In this document: piece by piece, positions 1 through 6,333 of the stretch
How the letters are laid out: each line of letters opens with the position of its first letter
Position numbering within the stretch: position 1 is the stretch's first letter
Assembly: GCA_050698015.1 (NCBI GenBank)
Contig: JBOHAU010000147.1
Span: 1-12,281 of the forward strand
DNA: 12,281 nt
DNA from: JACDAN01 sp050698015
GTDB lineage: Bacteria; Actinomycetota; Thermoleophilia; Gaiellales; Gaiellaceae
Reading direction: 5' to 3'
Position numbers and translations under genes: made by a program
The notes under the pieces: generated by a model
Databases searched by the model: none
What the model was told of the DNA's origin: nothing
What the model saw: the letters and a program-made list of their open reading frames with translations, nothing else

Positions 1-18
1 TCGGTGAAGAGGAGTGAG

Positions 19-1551
19 TTACTTCGCCAGCTCTGTGGCTCGTGACTCCCGAATGACGGTGACCTTGATCTGCCCGGGATACTCGAGCTCCTGCTCGATG
101 TCCCGGGCGATCTGGTGGGAGAGGAGCACGGCGCCGTCGTCGTCGATCTCGCCCGGCTTGACGATCACCCGAATCTCGCGGCCGGCCTGCAGCGCGTACA
201 CCTTCTCGACGCCGTTCTTACGCGCTGCGATCTCCTCCAGGGCCTCGAGCCGCTTGATGTAGTTCTCCAGCGTGTCGCCGCGGGCGCCCGGCCGGGAGCC
301 CGAGATCGCGTCGCCGGCGATCAGCAGCACGGCCTCGACCGTCTGCGGCTGTACTTCGTAGTGATGGGCGGCGATCGCGTGGACGACGGCCTCGGCCTCG
401 CCGTAGCGCGCCGCATAGTCGGCCGAGATTTGCGCATGGGAGCCCTCGACCTCGTGCGTGAGGGCCTTCCCGAGGTCGTGCAGCATGGCAGCGCGCTTGG
501 TCGTGCGCGAGCTCGCCTCGAGCTCGAGCGCCATGATCCCCGTCAGGTGAACGACCTCGAGCGTGTGCTTGAGAACGTTCTGGCCGTAGCTCGTCCGGTA
601 GTGGAGTCGCCCGAGCAGCTTCACGAGCTCGGGATGGAACTCGCCACAGTTCGCCTCGAAGACGGCCCGCTCTCCGGCCGAGTGGATGTGATCCTCGATC
701 TCGGCCTTCGACTGGTAGTACATCTCCTCGATCCGGGCCGGCTGGATTCGGCCGTCCTCGATCAGCTTCGAAAGCGTCAACTTCGCGATCTCGCGGCGGA
801 TGCCGTCGAACGACGAGAGCACGACCGCCTGCGGCGTGTCGTCGATGATGATGTCGACGCCGGTCAGATGCTCGAGCGTGCGGATGTTCCGCCCCTCCCG
901 ACCGATGATCCGGCCCTTCATGTCGTCCGAGGGCAGCTCGACCACCGATGAGGTCGTCTCGGCTGCGTGGCTGGCGGCAACGCGTTGCAGCGCGTCGGCG
1001 ACGAGGTTCCTGGCCTTCCGCTTCGCGTCGATCTGCGCCTCTTCGTCGAGCTGGCGGACTCTCCGGGCGAGGTCGTGGCGGATCAGCTGCTCGGAACGCT
1101 GGAGGAGCTCCGACCTCGCCTCGTTGACGGTCAGGCCCGAGATTCGCTCGAGCTCGTGCAGCTCCTCGTCCTTGGCCTCCTTCAGCTGCTGCTGGAGGTC
1201 CTTGATGTGGACCTCGCGGTCGGCCAGGCCCTGCTCGCGGCGGAGCAGCTCGGTCAGCTTGGTTTCTAGCTCGTCCTGGCGCGCGAGCACGCGCTCCTCG
1301 AGCTTGGCGATCTGCCCGCGCCGTTCCTGCAGGACCTGCTCGGCATCGGCCCTGAAGCGAATCGCCTGCTCCCGGGCCTCGATCTCGGCCTCGCGGCGGA
1401 GGTTGTCGGCCTCCCGCTTCGCATCGGCGACGAGCTCGTCGCGGCGGCGGGCGGCCTCACCGAGACCGGAGCGGTGTTGAAGCTTGAGGACGAGAGCAAG
1501 CAGTGCCGCTCCCAGAACGAGACCGACGACGATTCCAGCGGCGACGAGCAT
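19..1551 (-). CDS. rny: Ribonuclease Y, membrane-anchored endoribonuclease
   Basis: RNase Y is the membrane-bound endonuclease that starts decay and processing of many mRNAs in bacteria that rely on it. From the chosen start the protein is 510 aa, close to the usual 510-520. Seen in order: an N-terminal membrane segment (about residues 2-22), a long charged coiled coil (about 25-195) rich in Glu, Arg and Lys, a KH RNA-binding domain with GRIIGREGRN at 213-222, and an HD phosphohydrolase domain. The metal-binding HD pair is H358-D359 in AAMLHDLGKA, followed by AHHYE near 394-398 and AGDAISGSRPGAR near 412-424. The frame stays open 28 codons further to a GTG at 1635, but those residues are unlike the family. 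The ATG at 1551 has AAGGAG five bases upstream and begins with the membrane helix. It is the last gene in the window and follows recX after a 215-nt structured leader. Confidence 0.96.
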   Translation of the reverse strand: MLVAAGIVVGLVLGAALLALVLKLQHRSGLGEAARRRDELVADAKREADNLRREAEIEAREQAIRFRADAEQVLQERRGQIAKLEERVLARQDELETKLTELLRREQGLADREVHIKDLQQQLKEAKDEELHELERISGLTVNEARSELLQRSEQLIRHDLARRVRQLDEEAQIDAKRKARNLVADALQRVAASHAAETTSSVVELPSDDMKGRIIGREGRNIRTLEHLTGVDIIIDDTPQAVVLSSFDGIRREIAKLTLSKLIEDGRIQPARIEEMYYQSKAEIEDHIHSAGERAVFEANCGEFHPELVKLLGRLHYRTSYGQNVLKHTLEVVHLTGIMALELEASSRTTKRAAMLHDLGKALTHEVEGSHAQISADYAARYGEAEAVVHAIAAHHYEVQPQTVEAVLLIAGDAISGSRPGARGDTLENYIKRLEALEEIAARKNGVEKVYALQAGREIRVIVKPGEIDDDGAVLLSHQIARDIEQELEYPGQIKVTVIRESRATELAK

Positions 1552-1556
1552 GGGCG

Positions 1557-1562
1557 CTCCTT
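1557..1562 (-). promoter_or_regulatory. Ribosome-binding site of rny
   Basis: AAGGAG is placed five bases before the ATG at 1551. It decides the start against a GTG 28 codons upstream at 1635, which would add a non-conserved tail in front of the membrane anchor. A GGCGG/CCGCC hairpin (1563-1584) directly abuts this site. Confidence 0.8.
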
Positions 1563-1612
1563 GGCGGTTGACGTACCACCCGCCATCGAGCCTGAGCAGT
1601 GCGCTCTGAATC

Positions 1613-1645
1613 GCAGCCGTCGGCGACGGCTGCACCGTCCGGTGC
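1613..1645 (-). other. Two overlapping hairpins in the rny leader
   Basis: A perfect 9-bp stem (GCAGCCGTC with GACGGCTGC, 3-nt loop, 1613-1633) is followed at once by a 5-bp stem (GCACC with GGTGC, 1632-1645). The two share two bases, so the outer pair of each competes. On the transcribed strand they sit 60-95 nt before the rny start. No T run follows, so they are not a terminator. Confidence 0.6.
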
Positions 1646-1766
1646 CGCTACCGACCTCTAGCTAGCGCCGCCTCCGCCGCATCGCTGTTTGTGGAGTTCA
1701 TCAGTGATCGGTTTCGTCTTCGGTTTCAGAAAGCGTTTCTGTGCAGGCAAAATGGTGGATGAGTGC

Positions 1767-2180
1767 CTACTCTAGCGCATTCAGGCGCTCGAGAGTCTCC
1801 GGGGCGAAGCCTCGTCCGGCGAGAAAGCGCAAGGCCTTCGTCCCGCCGCCTCGTTCGGTGTAGAGGCGACCCGCTCGTTCGTCCTCGGCCTCCAGCTGGG
1901 CGACGGCATGCTCCACGGTGGCGTGCTCGACGCCTTGCCGGCGAAGGTCGTGCCGGATCAGGGCGTCGCTCGCACCGCGTCGTGCGAGCGCCTGCGCGCG
2001 CTCCTCCGCGAACCTGTCATCGGAGAGCAGGCCCGATTCGGTCAACCGGTCGAGCGTCGCCTCCCTCTCGTCGGGCGTCACGCCCGCCCGGTCGAGGCGC
2101 TGCTCGAGGTCATGCCGGGACCGGCCGCGATGCTGGAGCGCGCGGAGCGCCAGCTCCGTCGCGTCGGCCGGCTCCGGCAT
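1767..2180 (-). CDS. recX: RecX, regulator of RecA
   Basis: RecX binds RecA filaments and modulates (usually inhibits) recombinase and coprotease activity. The 137-aa product shows the helical RecX repeats: a first repeat with RHDLEQRLDRAG and the typical SGLLSDDRFAEERAQAL block, a second with RRGASDALIRHDLRRQG, and a third with KALRFLAGRGF. It ends at the third repeat, so it is at the short end for the family (often 150 aa or more). The start is ATG 2180, preceded by AAGGGG at five bases. An in-frame GTG at 2252 would add 24 residues that do not look like RecX, have atypical AT-richer codons and lie in a strongly folded RNA segment, so I reject it. It lies directly downstream of recA, the usual arrangement, separated by 125 nt that can pair over its ribosome-binding site. 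Confidence 0.9.
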   Translation of the reverse strand: MPEPADATELALRALQHRGRSRHDLEQRLDRAGVTPDEREATLDRLTESGLLSDDRFAEERAQALARRGASDALIRHDLRRQGVEHATVEHAVAQLEAEDERAGRLYTERGGGTKALRFLAGRGFAPETLERLNALE

Positions 2181-2181
2181 C

Positions 2182-2300
2182 AGTGCCCCTTCAGGTGATG
2201 CTGCTTCGCTTCTAGCGAGCGAAAAGCAAGCCAGACTGCTTCTGACTGGCACCGTTTTGCAGCCGCGAGAAGCGCGGCGTGCATTGCCTGGAGGGGCACC
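2182..2300 (-). promoter_or_regulatory. Candidate cis-regulatory RNA structure between recA and recX
   Basis: On the transcribed strand the 5' segment GGTGCCCCTCCAGG (2287-2300) can pair with the 3' segment CCTGAAGGGGCACT (2182-2195): 12 Watson-Crick pairs, one G-U and one C-A mismatch over 14 positions. Inside it are three hairpins: P2, GCCGCG/CGCGGC with 5-nt loop (2262-2278); P3, GCCAG/CTGGC (2230-2250); and P4, TTCGCT/AGCGAA with 7-nt loop, extended by three pairs past a 2-nt bulge (2202-2228). The closing helix starts five bases after the recA stop codon and includes the recX Shine-Dalgarno AAGGGG. The pairing is read directly from the sequence; a role in holding back recX translation is inference. 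It matches no RNA family I recognise and lacks the U run of an intrinsic terminator. Confidence 0.55.
2186..2191 (-). promoter_or_regulatory. Ribosome-binding site of recX, inside a long-range helix
   Basis: AAGGGG lies five bases before the ATG at 2180 and supports that start. The same bases form part of the 3' strand of the long-range helix 2182-2195 / 2287-2300, so the site would be hidden when that helix forms. Confidence 0.6.
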
Positions 2301-2305
2301 TTGCC

Positions 2306-3373
2306 CTACTTCGCCGTCGCTCCGACCGGGTCCGGAGCCGATTCAGCCTCGGCGCCTTCGGCCACCGGGAGGAGGCGCGCCGAGACGATCTGCTCGGGGC
2401 CGACCTCGGCCTGGATCCGCTCGAGGATCTTCTGCGTGACGTCGGGGTGCTCGCGCAGGAACGCCGTCGCATTCTGGCGACCCTGCCCGAGGCGCTCGTC
2501 GTCGAAGCTGAAGTACGAGCCCGATTTCTGCACGGCTTTTCGCTCGAGGCCGGCGTCGAGGACCGTGCCCTCCCAGGAGATCCCCGAGCCGTAGATGATG
2601 TCGAACTCGGCCTGCTTGAAGGGCGGCGCGACCTTGTTCTTCACCACCTTCACCCGCACGCGGTTGCCGATCGCCTCGACGCCCTCCTTCAACGTCTCGA
2701 TGCGGCGGATGTCGAGGCGCACGGACGAGTAGAACTTCAGTGCGCGGCCTCCCGGTGTGGTCTCCGGGTTGCCGAACATGACCCCGATCTTCTCGCGCAG
2801 CTGGTTTGTGAAGATCGCGATCGTCTCGGTGCGGTTGAGCGTGCCTGCGAGCTTGCGCAGTGCCTGGCTCATCAGGCGCGCCTGGAGTCCGACGTGGCTG
2901 TCTCCCATCTCGCCCTCGATCTCGGCCCTTGGGGTCAGAGCCGCGACGGAGTCGACCGCGACGACCGAGAGCGCGCCGCTTCGGATCAGCAGCTCGGAGA
3001 TCTCGAGCGCCTGCTCGCCGTTGTCGGGCTGCGAGACGAGGAGCTCTTCGACGTTGACGCCGATCCGGCGAGCGTATTGCGGGTCCATCGCGTGCTCGGC
3101 GTCGATGAACGCGCAGATGCCGCCGCGGCGCTGCGCCTCGGCGATCACGTGGTAGACGAGCGTGGTCTTGCCGGATGATTCGGGCCCGAAGATCTCGACG
3201 ATGCGTCCGCGGGGCAGCCCGCCGATGCCCAGCGCGAGGTCAAGCGCGAGCGAGCCGGTCGACACGGATCCGATCGAGACATGAGCGTGGTCGTTCATCT
3301 TCATGACCGCGCCTTTGCCGAACTGGCGCTCGATCTGTCCTAGCGCATTCTCGAGTGCCTCTTCCCGACTCAT
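2306..3373 (-). CDS. recA: RecA recombinase
   Basis: RecA forms ATP-dependent filaments on single-stranded DNA for homologous recombination and induction of the SOS response. The 355-aa length is normal. Visible features: N-terminal helix, Walker A GPESSGKT at 63-70, catalytic glutamate E93 in DAEHAMDP, Walker B region VVAVDSVAAL (137-146), loop L1 around EGEMGDSHVG (153-162), loop L2 GNPETTPGGR (201-210) followed by ALKFYSSVR, and a C-terminal domain that ends in an acidic stretch (AEGAEAES) before a short tail. The ATG at 3373 has AGGAGG eight bases upstream. thpR ends four bases before it and recX follows. I found no GAAC-N4-GTTC LexA-type site in front of recA or in the genes just upstream, so damage control of this operon, if any, must come from further away or from another signal. 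Confidence 0.98.
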   Translation of the reverse strand: MSREEALENALGQIERQFGKGAVMKMNDHAHVSIGSVSTGSLALDLALGIGGLPRGRIVEIFGPESSGKTTLVYHVIAEAQRRGGICAFIDAEHAMDPQYARRIGVNVEELLVSQPDNGEQALEISELLIRSGALSVVAVDSVAALTPRAEIEGEMGDSHVGLQARLMSQALRKLAGTLNRTETIAIFTNQLREKIGVMFGNPETTPGGRALKFYSSVRLDIRRIETLKEGVEAIGNRVRVKVVKNKVAPPFKQAEFDIIYGSGISWEGTVLDAGLERKAVQKSGSYFSFDDERLGQGRQNATAFLREHPDVTQKILERIQAEVGPEQIVSARLLPVAEGAEAESAPDPVGATAK

Positions 3374-3377
3374 CCGA

Positions 3378-3929
3378 TCAACCTCCTAGAGCAACGCTTT
3401 CGAGAACGTCGTACTGCGCACCGGACGGCCGCAGACGAGAGATGTAAACAGCCGCGTCGGACGGCGAAAACGTCCCGAGCTCCGGCACCGGTGCCTCAAG
3501 CTTAGGCGCCGTGCGAAAGCGCAGGACGGTGACGTGCGGGAGCCACGGGCGCCGCTCGCGCTCGTACACGCCGAGCTCCTCCAGCCCGTCGAAGAGCCTG
3601 CCTGCGAGGCGGGCACCCTCCTTCGTCTCGTCGTCGAGGACGAGCATTCCGACGGAGCGGGTCTCGCGGTAGCGCCTGGGCGAGAACATGATCTCGCCGG
3701 CGTCCTGCGCTCCTGCCTCCAGGGCAGCGGCGATCGCGGGCAGCTCGGCGGCGGGCCGCCCTCCGAGGAAGGCAAGCGTGACGTGGAGATGCTCGCGCGG
3801 GACGATCCTGCCGTCACGTAGGTGCTCGGACTGCCACTCGACGATGTCGTCGAGGACGTCGTCCGGCAGCCGGAGGCCGCAGAAGAGGCGCAGGCGCTCA
3901 TCGCCCGTGACGCTACCGGGCGCGATCAC
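3378..3929 (-). CDS. thpR: RNA 2',3'-cyclic phosphodiesterase / 2'-5' RNA ligase family
   Basis: ThpR-type proteins are two-histidine phosphoesterases that open 2',3'-cyclic phosphate ends of RNA to 2'-phosphate; the family was first described as a 2'-5' RNA ligase for tRNA halves. The 183-aa length is typical. Both catalytic HxT motifs are present: H49-V50-T51 in HLHVTLAFLG and H132-V133-T134 in PHVTVLRF, with the early RLFCGLRLP strand expected near the N-terminus. The start is a GTG at 3929 that overlaps the cinA stop in the sequence GTGA; no better in-frame start is seen. The neighbours cinA and recA are common companions in Actinobacteria-like genomes. The last codons double as the recA ribosome-binding site. 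The physiological substrate is unknown. Confidence 0.92.
   Translation of the reverse strand: MIAPGSVTGDERLRLFCGLRLPDDVLDDIVEWQSEHLRDGRIVPREHLHVTLAFLGGRPAAELPAIAAALEAGAQDAGEIMFSPRRYRETRSVGMLVLDDETKEGARLAGRLFDGLEELGVYERERRPWLPHVTVLRFRTAPKLEAPVPELGTFSPSDAAVYISRLRPSGAQYDVLESVALGG
3382..3387 (-). promoter_or_regulatory. Ribosome-binding site of recA inside the end of thpR
   Basis: A full AGGAGG overlaps the last sense codons of thpR (the GGA GGT of its C-terminal Gly-Gly), followed by the thpR stop TGA and then ATG of recA. The arrangement favours translational coupling between thpR and recA and supports the recA start at 3373. Confidence 0.8.
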
Positions 3930-5203
3930 ACGTCTTCGTGCCGGCTCTGTGCCAGAAGCCGCCGGAGCAGGTGGAGCGCCGAGGCGGCGGCCCGTCGCCG
4001 AACCGCGTCGCGGTTGCCCGGGAGCCGCAGTTCGACGCCGTGAGAGGCGTCCGGCGTCTCGGCGTGGATGAAGACGAGACCGACGGGCTTCTGCGGCGTC
4101 CCGCCTCCCGGACCTGCAACTCCGGTCACGGAGACGCCCACGTCGACTCCGAACATCCGCCGAGCCCCGGCTGCCATCGCGGCCGCTGTCTCGGCCGAGA
4201 CCGCTCCGTGGCGCTCCAGGAGTTCGCTCGAGAGGCCGAGGCCGTCCAGCTTGACCCGGTCGTCGTACGCGACGAGACCGCCGGCGAAGACGTCGCTCGA
4301 GCCGGGAACCGAGGTGAGGCGGGCGGACACGAGGCCGCCCGTGCAGGACTCCGCTGTGCCGATCGTCAGCCCTCGCCCCCGCGCCAGGTCGAGCACGATC
4401 GCCTCGATCGCCTCCCCGTCCTCGGCGAAGAGCGCACGCGGGTGCGCTTCACGGAGCGCCGCCATCACCCGCTCGGCCTGCGTCTCGGCTCCGGGCGGGA
4501 CGACGAGATCCACCTGCACTTCGAGGTCATGAGCGCAGATCGTCACCTCGAGCCCCTCGGACTCTCCCCCAGCCTGCGCGACGACGCCGGCGACGGCCGA
4601 CTCGGGAAGGCCGAAGAACCGCAGGATCCGGTGTGCGGGATTGTTCACGCGCGCGAAGAGCGCCTGGAGCTCGGGCCGTTCGAGCGCGGTGCGCCAGATC
4701 CGCTGCAACTCGCCGGGCGGGCCGGGTAGCGCGATTGCCAGAGCGGAGCCGGTCTGAAGCAGGACGCCCGGCGCCGTGCCGGCGAGCCCCAGCGAGATTC
4801 CGCCCTCCGGCAGCGTCGCCTGCTTGCGCACGCCGGCCTCGAGCTCGTCATAGGGCCGCCGGAATCGCTCCGCCAGCCCGCGGACGACGCCTTCGATGTC
4901 GCGCTCGAGCTCCTCGTCGACACGGAGCTCACGGTTTGCGGCCTTGGCGAGGAGCTCGATCGTGCGGTCGTCGTGCGTCGGCCCGAGGCCGCCCGAGGTG
5001 ACGACGAGGTCGAGCTGGAGGACATCGCGCAGCGCCGCCTCGAGCTGAACGGGGTGGTCGCCGATGACGCTGATTCGCTCGGGCTCGATCCCGCGGGCCG
5101 ACAGCTCGCGCGCCAGATACGGACCGTTCTCGTCCACGCGTCCGCCGCGGACGAGCTCACTGCCCGTGACGAGAACGGCTGACCTAGGACGCGGCTCGTG
5201 CAG
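3926..5203 (-). CDS. cinA: CinA, MoaB-like domain fused to NMN deamidase (PncC) domain; start codon unusual
   Basis: CinA proteins join a MoaB/MogA-like N-terminal domain (ADP-ribose pyrophosphatase, COG1058) to a C-terminal nicotinamide mononucleotide amidohydrolase (PncC) domain, and act in pyridine nucleotide recycling; in some competent bacteria they are linked to RecA. Numbered from a CTG at 5203 (425 aa, normal size): VTGSEL at 12-17, NGPYLARELSARG beginning near 26, SGGLGPTHDD at 70-79, ALPGPPGE at 158-165, a linker/KH-like segment near 190-255, and the deamidase motif AESCTGG at 284-290 with VAGPGGG at 362-368. The first ATG/GTG/TTG in frame is the GTG at 5137, which would cut off strand 1 and VTGSEL. 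Upstream to the in-frame stop at 5273-5275 only CTG 5203 is available. The true start is therefore uncertain (CTG, or a base error near 5183). The gene ends in a GTGA overlap with thpR. Confidence 0.9.
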   Translation of the reverse strand: MHEPRPRSAVLVTGSELVRGGRVDENGPYLARELSARGIEPERISVIGDHPVQLEAALRDVLQLDLVVTSGGLGPTHDDRTIELLAKAANRELRVDEELERDIEGVVRGLAERFRRPYDELEAGVRKQATLPEGGISLGLAGTAPGVLLQTGSALAIALPGPPGELQRIWRTALERPELQALFARVNNPAHRILRFFGLPESAVAGVVAQAGGESEGLEVTICAHDLEVQVDLVVPPGAETQAERVMAALREAHPRALFAEDGEAIEAIVLDLARGRGLTIGTAESCTGGLVSARLTSVPGSSDVFAGGLVAYDDRVKLDGLGLSSELLERHGAVSAETAAAMAAGARRMFGVDVGVSVTGVAGPGGGTPQKPVGLVFIHAETPDASHGVELRLPGNRDAVRRRAAASALHLLRRLLAQSRHEDV

Positions 5204-5933
5204 GCGTGACTCGCCTCGCCGTGGCGTAGAACAAGCCGCCCGCCGGCAGCTCCACGGCTCGTCCGTTGATCGTCATGCTGAGGTTTCGCGGGCTACGAGC
5301 ACGCACGAAGTAGCGGCGATACGCCCGCTCGACCCCGAACCGCACGGTCCCGCCGGCCTCGACCGTCCCGTTGAAGAGGGGCTTGCCCGCCGGTGAGTTC
5401 GCATAGACCTCCGCCCAGCTGTCGCCGAGCACGCCGGTCAACGTCAGCCTCGCCCTGGGCAGCGTCGAGACCCGCTTTTTCTTGGGCTTGGCCTGGGGGC
5501 TCGCGGCAGGCGGCTGGGTGGAGAAGTCGGGGATCGCCGTCTCGGGGGTGTTGCTCCCGAAGCGCCAGGCGGCAAAGACGAGCAGCGTCACGATCGCGAT
5601 CGCCGCGAGAGCCATCACGACGACGCTGGACTCGAAGCGCGGGCCGGCCCGACCGAGCGAGGAACTGCTCCGAGTGCGGAGCGGCGTCTCCTCGTCGACG
5701 TGGATGTAGCGCGAGTTGTACTCGTCGACGTAGAGCTGGCCGTCGAGGCCCAGATACTCAGCGTACGAGCGGAGGAAGCCCTTGACGTACGTCTGGCCCG
5801 GAAGGATGTCGAACTGCTCGTCCTCGAGGGCCCGCAGGTACTTGGCGCGAATCTTGGTCGCCTGCTCGATCTCGGGAAAGTCGAGCCCTTGGCGCAGGCG
5901 CGCCTCACGAAGGCTGTTGCCGATCTCGAACAT
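5184..5933 (-). CDS. RodZ-like HTH and single-pass membrane protein
   Basis: The 249-aa protein has the domain order of RodZ-type proteins: an N-terminal helix-turn-helix of the HTH_25/Xre-like type (about 1-72, with GNSLREARLRQGLDF and TKIRAKYLRALEDEQFD), a basic/Ser-rich linker, one transmembrane helix (about 103-124), a Pro/Ala/Lys-rich stretch (140-158), and an outer beta-rich C-terminal domain of the DUF4115 type (about 160-240, with ARLTLTG, DSWAEVY and GTVRFGVERAYR). In other bacteria RodZ links MreB to the envelope and supports rod shape. No mreB is in the window, so that role is inferred from the family. The ATG at 5933 starts the conserved MFEIG; a weak GGACAGG lies eight bases upstream. 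It sits 40 nt after the small membrane protein gene, and the open cinA frame runs into its 3' end. Confidence 0.85.
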   Translation of the reverse strand: MFEIGNSLREARLRQGLDFPEIEQATKIRAKYLRALEDEQFDILPGQTYVKGFLRSYAEYLGLDGQLYVDEYNSRYIHVDEETPLRTRSSSSLGRAGPRFESSVVVMALAAIAIVTLLVFAAWRFGSNTPETAIPDFSTQPPAASPQAKPKKKRVSTLPRARLTLTGVLGDSWAEVYANSPAGKPLFNGTVEAGGTVRFGVERAYRRYFVRARSPRNLSMTINGRAVELPAGGLFYATARRVTPARAAS

Positions 5934-5973
5934 TTGGCGGGCCTGTCCAGTCTAGACGCGTTCTCGGGGGCTG

Positions 5974-6333
5974 CTAGGCGATTTGCCGGAGGACGTAGTA
6001 CGTGGCGACCGCGATCGACGCTGTCAGCACCATATAAAGCGTCAGGTAACCGAGGATCCGGCCGGTCTTGGCCAGCTTGTAGCCGCGGACACGACCGAGT
6101 GTCCGGTCGATCGCCGATCTCGCCCTCCGGCCGAGAAAGACGGCGGCGACGCCGAAGACGAATGCCGGAACGATCGCGACGGACGACTCGAGCAGAGTGA
6201 TCCGCTCCCACTTCTCCGCGAAGAGGATCGCCGCGGGGAGGGTCGCGACTCCGACCAAACCGAAGAGCACGGAGAGGACCGCGCTCCAACTGCGCGGCCG
6301 TTCGCCGTTACTGCTTCTCGTAATTCCGGCCAA
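5974..6333 (-). CDS. Small three-helix membrane protein, DUF4190-like
   Basis: I do not recognise a specific function. From a TTG at 6333 the product is 119 aa with three hydrophobic segments: VLSVLFGLVGVATLPAAILF, VAIVPAFVFGVAAVFLG, and the C-terminal ILGYLTLYMVLTASIAVATYY. A short basic loop (GRRARSAIDRT...RGYKLAKTGR) precedes the last segment. The pattern of short Gly/Ala-rich helices with a small basic loop recalls DUF4190-type proteins. The start is unsure: TTG 6372, TTG 6333 and GTG 6270 are all in frame and none has a good Shine-Dalgarno; GTG 6270 would begin inside the first helix. With 6333 it overlaps the end of the upstream permease gene by 26 nt. It may belong with the RodZ-like gene that follows 40 nt later, or be a tail gene of the transporter operon. 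Confidence 0.65.
   Translation of the reverse strand: MAGITRSSNGERPRSWSAVLSVLFGLVGVATLPAAILFAEKWERITLLESSVAIVPAFVFGVAAVFLGRRARSAIDRTLGRVRGYKLAKTGRILGYLTLYMVLTASIAVATYYVLRQIA

Larger units (their letters stand above)
1552..1766 (-). promoter_or_regulatory. Structured leader / intergenic region between recX and rny
   Basis: This 215-nt gap holds no convincing gene. Dyads seen: CAGAAA/TTTCTG with 3-nt loop (1727-1741); GCACC/GGTGC (1632-1645); GCAGCCGTC/GACGGCTGC with 3-nt loop (1613-1633); GAGC/GCTC (1594-1606); GGCGG/CCGCC (1563-1584) next to the Shine-Dalgarno. A weaker long-range match, GGCGCT (1664-1669) with AGCGCC (1553-1558), would touch the rny Shine-Dalgarno. No hairpin is followed by a T run on the minus strand, so I see no intrinsic terminator after recX. 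I could not identify a convincing -35/-10 pair, so rny may be read from the recA side or from a promoter I cannot recognise. A 17-codon reading frame beginning at an ATG near 1700 lacks a Shine-Dalgarno and is not called. Confidence 0.45.

Noticed and set aside
1650..1702. Small upstream reading frame (17 codons) in the rny leader
   Set aside because: No Shine-Dalgarno and no sign of conservation can be judged from one sequence; too short to support.
2181..2252. Longer recX starting at GTG 2252
   Set aside because: No Shine-Dalgarno before 2252; the added residues are unlike RecX with atypical codons, and the ATG at 2180 has AAGGGG at good spacing.
2182..2300. A tRNA or other known small RNA in the recA-recX gap, suggested by the three hairpins closed by a helix
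   Set aside because: The segment is about 119 nt, has no GTTC-type T loop, no recognisable anticodon arm and no CCA-compatible end; SRP and 6S RNA hallmarks are also missing.
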